A model generated the notes under the pieces. The model did not search any database. It was given only the letters and a program-made list of their open reading frames with translations, and was not told the DNA's origin. A DNA stretch of 64,000 nt, from the NCBI GenBank assembly GCA_964017045.1, contig OZ024799.1, forward strand, positions 32,506,236 to 32,570,235, read 5' to 3'. Origin of the DNA: Omphiscola glabra. Its lineage: Eukaryota; Mollusca; Gastropoda; Lymnaeidae. The translations under genes were made by a program, and so were the position numbers. Shown here piece after piece: positions 58,201-64,000 of the stretch (position 1 is the first letter of the stretch; each line of letters begins with the position of its first letter).

Positions 58201-61200
58201 AGCCCTCCTCCCATTTCAGCAAAGTGCACACTGGGCTGGGCGCAGGTGGGATGTCATTGCACAAAATGTCAGCTTTTGTTACTCGCATTTGGGGCTGTTT
58301 TGGCAAGAGCATTGTTTAAAAACACCAAGGAGCCGGGACGGGAATTGTTTGACATCGGTGCAGGCCACACCTAACAAAAAAACAAAAAAACAAAAAAGCG
58401 GGTATGCGTACAGCGATGGATTTGTCTAACTGCTGTAAGGAGGGTTGCATGATTCCCGTATAGGTGTGGGGAATAACGCAAGGGGAATTTATAGTGTTGG
58501 GGATTTTTAAAAAAATGTCAAACATGGGGGGAAATAAACAACACTACCTGATGGAATCCCACGGTGAATGGTCAATTTGCGCGCATCCAGCCAGTGCCAT
58601 TGTCCGGAAGACGGCTACCTGATGATCGTGGTAAATGCATGTCATGAACCAGACACTTTTTTTCTATGGCCAGGTGTCAATGGCTTGTCTCGCCAGACTC
58701 ACCATAAACAAGAAGACAATTAGGTGGGCACGATGTAAAAATAAGGTGAATGGAGGAAAGGGGGGGAGAAAAAAGCCATCGGAAATTATAAGGTCTGTTC
58801 GGCGGTCGAAAACAAGTTCTGTTTAATGGAAATATGGCAGATCATTGGCGTAACTACAACACTGAAAGAGACTGTAGGACACGGTAGTGTCATTTTTTAT
58901 TTATTTATTTTTTAAAATACATTTTGAGGGATAGGTGGTATTTTGTGTGTGTGTGTGTGGGGGGGGGGGGGTCTTTTGCTTTTATGTTGAAATAGTAATT
59001 ATTGTTTTAAACTGTAGGAAAAGGTTTCCAGAACATGTATCTAGTCTGCTCTTGGTATCAATGTATTGCCTAAGTCTCGCACCCACAACTAGAGTAATAA
59101 TGCATTTAAAAATTATATCTGAAAAAAAAGAAGACTTCTATTTTTCTATTCTGTCAAAAAGAGAACAATAGAACTTCTTAGAAAGTAAAACTTTAATTAA
59201 TATTTAAAAAAAATAAAATCCTGTCATTCACAACATAAAAGTCAAAAGCTCTTTTTATAATCGCTTTTATCTGCACCCCCCCCCCCCCCCTTATAATCGG
59301 GATCCCTGTTTGGGGATGATGATTTAATAAAACTATTCAAAGTTATAGCTTTGGAACAATACAATAGAGTTTTTTAAAACTAAATTAACATCCATCTCTG
59401 TGGAGCTACAGCCCGTATGGGGCCTTTAGCCTGCCCCACCACTTCCTTCCACCCTGATCTAACTGTTCCGTTTCTTTTCCATGCTTGAATTTCCAGCTGC
59501 TTGAATCTCCACATCATCCATCCATCTAAGCCCAGGTCTGCCTCATGAACAGATCAATGTCTGTATTAGTTTAACATATCTTTTGTGGCTTTTGCTATTT
59601 TTCGGAGAGATTCAAAAAGTAAATTCAAAGACCACAGAGACCTGTACACAGACCATAGAGACCTGTGCACAGACCACAGAGACCTGTACACAGACCACAG
59701 AGACCTGTTCACAGACCACAGAGACCTGTACATAGACCACAGAGACCTGTACACAGACCAAGGAGACATGTACACAACCACAGAGACATGTACACAGACC
59801 AAGGAGACCTGTACACAGACCATAGAGACCTGTGCACAGACCACAGAGACCTGTACCCAGACCACAGAGACCTGTACAGACAGGGCCGACCTTAGGCCAC
59901 TGCAACCTATGCGGCCGCATTGGGCCACGCACTTTCATATAATTTATTTTCTATTACAAAATCTTAATTTTCACTTATTATCCTTATCCCTAACCAGACT
60001 GGATCCCGCGCAATCCGTTTCACATAGGGCCCCGCAATTGTTAGGGCCGGCCCTGTGTACAGAGACCACAGAGACCTGTACACAGACCACAAAGACCTGT
60101 ACACAGACCCCATAGACCTTTACACAGACCACAGAGACCTGTACACAGACCACTGAGACCTGTACACAGACCACAGATAACTGTACATAGTCCACAGAGA
60201 CCTGTACACAGACCACAGAGACATGTACACATGTACAAAGAGACCTGTACACATGTACAAATGTACACATGTTTTATACATATCGTTCTTGATTATATAT
60301 ATATATATATATATATATAAATCATCATAAGTCAATACAAAAAAAAGTAAAGAGTATTTATTTTCAGGCTCTAAACCTAGTAGCTCCGCCGCTGATATGA
60401 AACCAGCCACCCCCCTGCTCTCTGCATTTTTCGCCTCCGATCGCAGGGCCGATGCGCCAAGGAGGACAAGCAGCCAAATATTAACATTACAAGACGGAGA
60501 TATTTGTGATCGCGGTCGTGGGTTCCCATGCCCTGTTAGTGGTGTGGGGAGTCGAGCGTCAGCGGACGTCGCGGTAAATAATGACAACGTCAGCGCCGCT
60601 GCCAAAACTTCACTCTAGAAGACGTATTGGGAGGATGTCGTAAATGACGGATCTCGGCGCGTGTCGACGTGTGTTTAGGCGGGACATACCGGTAACTGTT
60701 AGAGCCCCGTGGTCCCGTTTCTCCTTATACCTCAACTATTTTGGTCTCTTTCTATAAAGGAAACTATTAATGCACAAAATATTTATTTTTATGAAACGAT
60801 CTTATAAGCAGGATTTAATTGTCCGACTTTTTCGTTGAACCCTAGATACTCGAATTCCGGCACATAAACAATGTTTAGCAAATTGTTATTTTCTAAAATA
60901 TGTTGTAACCAAGCTCACGAAATTTTATCATCCCTATTCCCTATACTTTGAGTGCCCACGATCAATTTATGGATCATTCTGGTCATTCAAATTACTGTCA
61001 AATTGATATAACAGTGGAATGGCATATCTATTTACAGTGACCGGAGAATGGTAGAAATGTGTAGTAGAAAATGATCAATAGTTCTCCATGTATGAGTCTA
61101 CCGTCTATTAAGAACATGAATGAAGTTAGATGGCTATGTATACGTCTACCGTCTATTAAGAACACGAATGAAGTTAGATGGCTATGTATAATTCTACCGT

Positions 61201-63720
61201 CTAATAAGAACATGAATGACGTTAGATGGCTATGTGACCACAAAGAAACGATGACTTATGCTATGCATGTTTCTAGATGTGTTAAAATGACGACGGTTAT
61301 GAGCTACATACCGACTTCGGCGTTCTCGAGACAGTAGTCTGGGGACGCCTCGAGGTAAACCAGGTCAGACCTGGTCGGTTTCTTGTGGTACCTGTTGGCC
61401 ACGATCAGACTCGCCCCGTTCTGCTCCATCATCACCTGCGTGGCGCCGTTGTACCGAGTCTTGAGGTGGGAGCCCACTAGGCGGAACTCCTGCATGGCCA
61501 GCCAGCACGTGCGTATTGTGCAGGAGCCGCTGACCCCGTGACACTTGCACTCTAACCTCCTGAATTTTTTGACAGCCTGATTAAGAAAAACAACAAACAA
61601 ACTTGCATTGGGTTTGAGGAGCAGAACACACGAAGTCGATGAAGGTGGACTGTTCACGTTTGTGATAGTGAGAGTGTCACCACGCTCACTGCCATTGACA
61701 CGGCTTAAATAGCCGGCCCATGGTGAACGAAACGGCTAAAGGCACAAAGATATTTAAAGCATGATAACAGAAAAAGTACTGCAAAAAAAGTAGACCTCTT
61801 AAACAGCTTCCACGGAAATTTTCTAGAGCTTCGCAGAATTAGTCATATCAGACCTTTCTTAACCTTTGATGCATCAAAGAGGCTGATGTCTGCATTCGTG
61901 CTATCACGCATGGACTTCTGCAATGCTCTCATGGTGGGTCTCCCAGCTACGTTCCTGGATAAAATTAAAAAAGCACAGAATAATGCGGCTAGCATTGTTC
62001 TTCGTAAACGCTAATTCGACCATGCTAAAACACTTCTGAGGTAACTACATTGGCTGCCGGTCCGCGCTCGCATAGAGTATAAAATTGCAACTCTGTGCTT
62101 CCGCTGCTTGCATGACCTGGCGCCGTCCTATCTCGAAGTGCTCAGACGCTTTATGTACCCACTAGGCAACTCCACTCATCCCAAAGTGGCAATCTCTCGA
62201 TACCGCGTGTTCGCCTTGAGACTTACGGAAGGCGCACTTCCATGTTTTCTGACCCAACAATTTGGAACACCCTTCCTGTCGCTCTCAGAAACAGCCAGAC
62301 ACTGGAGTCCTTCAAAACCGATTTGTAAACACATCTATTTCGCAAACACCTGCTGGCGTGATGTTGTCTACCATCTTTTCCAGCTAGTTATTATCTCCCA
62401 GCTTTGTTTTTGTACCGCGCTTCGAGCCTTTGGGGGTGAAGAGTGATTTTTAAAATAAACTTTGTTATTATTATTATTATTATGGTTCATTGACGTTTGC
62501 CTCTGGCTTCATTTCGACCCCCCCCCCAAACAAACCCACAAAGCAATTTTTTTTCCCACAAGCGCACAAACTGATCCTCTAGCAACCAGACATATCCTCC
62601 CAGCAACCAGACATATCCTCCCAGCAACCAGACATATCCTCCCAGCAACCAGACATATCCTCCCAGCAACCAGACATATCCTCCCAGCAACCAGACATAT
62701 CCTCCTAGCAACCAGACATATCCTCCCAGCAACCAGACATATCCTCCCAGCAACCAGACATATCCTCCCAGCAACCAGACATATCCTCCCAGCAACCAGA
62801 CATATCCTCCCAGCAACCCATACAAAAATTCTACGTCGACATCCAACCACCAACCGATCACCTCACCAACAAACCTGCCTATCCTAAACCCAAACGAACA
62901 AACCTGCCTATCCTAAACCCAAACGAACAAACCTGCCTATCCTAAACCCAAACGAACAAACCTGCCTATCCTAAACCCAAACGAACAAACCTGCCTATCC
63001 TAAACCCAAACGAACAAACCTGCCTATCCTAAACCCAAACGAACAAATCAATCTTTCCCCCCACTGTTACCATCAAAACACCATTTCCTGTTGTGTCACG
63101 TGATTGACTCACCCTCCTACCTATGATGTCTCGTGATTGACTCACCCTCCTACCTATGATGTCACGTGATTGACTCCCCCTCCTACCTGTGATGTCACGT
63201 GATTGACTCACCCTCCTACCTATGATGTCTCGTGATTGACTCACCCTCCTACCTATTATGTCTCGTGATTGACTCACCCTCCTACCTATGATGTCACGTG
63301 ATTGACTCACCCTCCTACCTATGATGTCTCGTGATTGACTCACCCTCCTACCTATTATGTCTCATGATTGACTCACCCTCCTACCTATGATGTCACGTGA
63401 TTGACTCACCCTCCTACCTATGATGTCTCGTGATTGACTCACCCTCCGACCAGCCCTGTTGTTGTGGAGGTTCATCAGAGCTCGCCCGTCTCTCTGCTTC
63501 CCTTCTCTCGCGTCGATGAACATCCGGGTGAAGGTCGTCCCGTACTGGACGTTGTCCGAGCAGCCTCCCCAATCGAAGACGCCTCTCTTATCTCTGCTGG
63601 ACCCTTTTTTGGTGGGATCGCAGGCGCAGTTACTGAGCTGACCCCTGCTACACGCCCTTGTGATTGCGTGGACGACCCCAGCAGACGTAATGGCGTAAAT
63701 AAAAGCAGCTTCCCTGCTAC
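51995..63720 (-). CDS. Wnt2: Wnt2 ligand, last three coding exons (gene continues past the right edge)
   Basis: Coding exons on the minus strand: 63720-63443, 61576-61312, 52221-51995 (770 nt, 256 residues plus stop); phases agree. Wnt hallmarks are all present: [37 protein letters not shown], the acylated-serine motif [25 protein letters not shown], and the cysteine-rich C-terminus with MCCGRGY, CKFHWCC and HTCK. The WGGCSDN signature and the pattern around [12 protein letters not shown] fit Wnt2 better than Wnt5, 7 or 4. Wnt2 is a secreted lipid-modified Frizzled ligand. The signal peptide and N-terminal exons lie beyond 64000. Nothing is broken in the visible part. Wnt family is near certain, subfamily probable. 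Confidence 0.9.
52265..52580. repeat. Degenerate ~21-bp GGAACATTGACAACAATGTAA repeat
   Basis: Begins 44 bp upstream (in Wnt2 sense) of the terminal-exon acceptor. ACATTG/CAATGT gives each unit hairpin potential. Confidence 0.85.
52585..52800. repeat. 10-bp repeat GATAGCTGCT, about 20 copies
   Basis: One helical turn per unit; interspersed with GATGCATGAT variants. Confidence 0.93.
53330..54362. repeat. ~34-bp minisatellite, about 30 copies
   Basis: GTGTCTATGTTTTTACTGCG + CCTGTGTTTGTATG, with 1-bp indels; the right third is a diverged GTACTGTGCC subfamily. The Cys/Val/Tyr-rich frames are artefacts. Confidence 0.95.
54527..54605. repeat. ~20-bp repeat, 4 copies
   Basis: ACACATCTTGTTGCACTAA. 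Confidence 0.88.
54606..56270. other. Wnt2 last intron, repeat-free stretch with GC-rich block 55020-55270
   Basis: No exon or repeat recognised. 55020-55270 is GC-rich with several CpGs in an AT-rich intron, a candidate regulatory or old element sequence. Confidence 0.3.
56271..56346 (+). mobile_element. LINE/SINE-like 3' end: perfect hairpin plus (TAA)n tail
   Basis: AGCGTGGT..GCCCAGCC / GGCTGGGG.ACCACGCT forms a near-perfect 18-bp stem with a 3-nt loop and small internal mismatches, followed by ATAGAAAACTACCCA and (TAA)n. A 3' stem-loop with a microsatellite tail is the usual recognition end of RTE/L2-type retroelements. No coding part is attached. Confidence 0.5.
56545..56748. repeat. 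~40-bp degenerate repeat
   Basis: CACCTGTCAGGTCAGTCGTT + CACCTGTTAGTGACACCAAC, about 5 copies. Confidence 0.82.
57450..57492. repeat. 23-bp duplication
   Basis: GTCTTAACGTCTGACAGAAA + TTC, twice. Confidence 0.88.
57556..57630. repeat. ~37-bp duplication
   Basis: TTGTAGGATATGCTGTAACA + AAAGTCACGGATCACAT, twice. Confidence 0.9.
57631..59634. other. Wnt2 last intron, nothing recognised
   Basis: AT-rich; homopolymer runs (G at 58959-58970, C at 59276-59290) only. Confidence 0.45.
59635..60255. repeat. 21-bp minisatellite, about 20 copies, split by a MITE
   Basis: CCACAGAGACCTGTACACAGA; interrupted by the MITE at 59881-60055. Open frames on both strands are artefacts. Confidence 0.96.
59881..60055 (+). 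mobile_element. hAT-like MITE (CAGGGCCGRCC ends) inserted in a 21-bp minisatellite
   Basis: 175 bp, begins CAGGGCCGACCTTAGG and ends TTAGGGCCGGCCCTG. Flanked by a perfect 8-bp duplication TGTACAGA (59873-59880, 60056-60063), and the minisatellite resumes on the other side, so boundaries are exact. Related to 43483-43669. Confidence 0.85.
60294..60322. repeat. (AT)n microsatellite
   Basis: TATATATATA run. Confidence 0.95.
60324..61080. other. Wnt2 last intron, GC-rich block 60370-60720
   Basis: 60370-60720 contrasts with its AT-rich flanks and has many CpGs; nothing identified. Confidence 0.3.
61084..61236. repeat. 48-bp tandem repeat, 3 copies
   Basis: TCTACCGTCTATTAAGAACA + TGAATGAAGTTAGATGGCTA + TGTATAAG. 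It begins about 75 bp into the intron after the Wnt2 exon at 61312. Confidence 0.92.
61312..61576 (-). CDS. Wnt2: Wnt2 exon carrying the acylation motif CHGVSGSC
   Basis: Minus strand: acceptor TTTTTCTTAATCAG, donor GTATGT; 265 nt, phase 0 in, 1 out. Starts [19 protein letters not shown]. The serine in HGVSGSC is the residue that Porcupine modifies in Wnts. Continues CWLAMQEFR and [18 protein letters not shown]. Confidence 0.92.
61795..62482 (+). mobile_element. LINE 3' fragment (L2/CR1-like), with TTA-repeat tail, in Wnt2 intron
   Basis: Plus-strand frame with stops encodes the typical C-terminus of L2/CR1-type LINEs: [56 protein letters not shown]. It ends in CGCGCTTCGAGCCTTTGGG, a short stem-loop-like 3' end, then AATAAA and a (TTA)n tail at 62464-62482. 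5'-truncated and degenerate; antisense to Wnt2. Confidence 0.78.
62578..62818. repeat. 21-bp minisatellite, 11 copies
   Basis: CCTCCCAGCAACCAGACATAT, very homogeneous. Both-strand open frames are artefacts. Confidence 0.96.
62872..63050. repeat. 29-bp tandem repeat, 6 copies
   Basis: AACAAACCTGCCTATCCTAA + ACCCAAACG, near-identical copies. Confidence 0.96.
63095..63450. repeat. 33-bp repeat spanning the Wnt2 exon donor, about 11 copies
   Basis: On the Wnt2 strand the unit is GGTAGGAGG|GTGAGTCAAT + CACGAGACATCATA. The first unit is the real exon end GGTCGGAGG|GTGAGT. Confidence 0.93.
63443..63720 (-). CDS. Wnt2: Wnt2 exon with FDWGGCSDN motif
   Basis: Minus strand: acceptor TTTACTACAG, donor GTGAGT just below 63443; 278 nt, phase 1 in and 0 out. 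Runs from [10 protein letters not shown] through [30 protein letters not shown] to [10 protein letters not shown]. Its last bases and its donor are copied in the 33-bp array at 63095-63450. Confidence 0.9.
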
Positions 63721-64000
63721 CTGTAGTAAAGAGACGAAGACCTTATTAGTCCCATTTAAAAGATTATATACTTAAGTATCACAAATTTTAAATTGTCTTT
63801 AAAATTTGTCTTTGTTCAAAGTTCCACTGTTTAAAAATATAAGACAATTCTATTATATTCTTTTAAATTTAGGGTAACATGTTTTTAAAGATGCAAAACA
63901 AATCCAAACAGATAATAGCCTTTTTTGGGGCAAACAATATATTTAACGAAGCAAAGTTGAATGTTTAAAAAAAAATATTGTTTTCAGCCGGAGTTGGTTA

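Noticed and set aside
61312..63720. Assignment to Wnt5, Wnt7 or Wnt4
   Set aside because: WGGCSDN rather than WGGCGDN, and the flanking residues around CHGVSGSC and CWLAM, fit Wnt2 better; a tree would settle it.

Overview
The window looks like nuclear DNA from an invertebrate animal, most likely a gastropod mollusc. Genes are split into short exons by long AT-rich introns with GT..AG borders. A Wnt2 gene, non-LTR retrotransposon pieces and hAT-type MITEs are present, and by my tally about a quarter of the 64 kb is minisatellite. No bacterial operon structure, tRNA, rRNA or CRISPR is visible. The species call is inference; the mollusc preference rests on the LINE remnants, the SPIN-like MITEs and general repeat style.

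Layout. 0-10 kb: repeats, MITE-like pieces and two orphan minus-strand coding-like segments (2621-2880 and 6203-6285). 10.5-33.3 kb, plus strand: a complete 10-exon gene whose exon phases all agree and give 819 residues: signal peptide, ten-cysteine D10C domain of the uromodulin/GP2 kind, about 390 residues of Ser/Thr/Asp-rich mucin, a SEA-like segment, one transmembrane helix and a cytoplasmic tail. Its introns hold a 5'-truncated LINE with a 15-bp target-site duplication, two SPIN-like hAT MITEs in or near it, and a 1.9-kb 26-bp minisatellite. 33.3-36.3 kb is probable 3' UTR. 37.5-49 kb, plus strand: a proposed small five- or six-exon gene plus orphan coding-like segments, embedded in repeats. 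51.9-64 kb, minus strand: the last three coding exons of a Wnt2 gene that enters from the right edge, with a 9-kb final intron full of minisatellites and a MITE.

Most notable pattern: at four exon ends in three genes (mucin exon 8, two exons of the small gene, and a Wnt2 exon) a tandem array starts across the exon/intron junction, so that the end of the exon plus the 5' splice site is copied again and again into the intron (units of 46, 55, 33 and about 26 bp). This produces rows of decoy splice donors and is not explained by ordinary intronic minisatellites.

The three genes are not an operon and show no obvious functional link. Two encode cell-surface or secreted products (mucin, Wnt ligand); the third is unrecognised.
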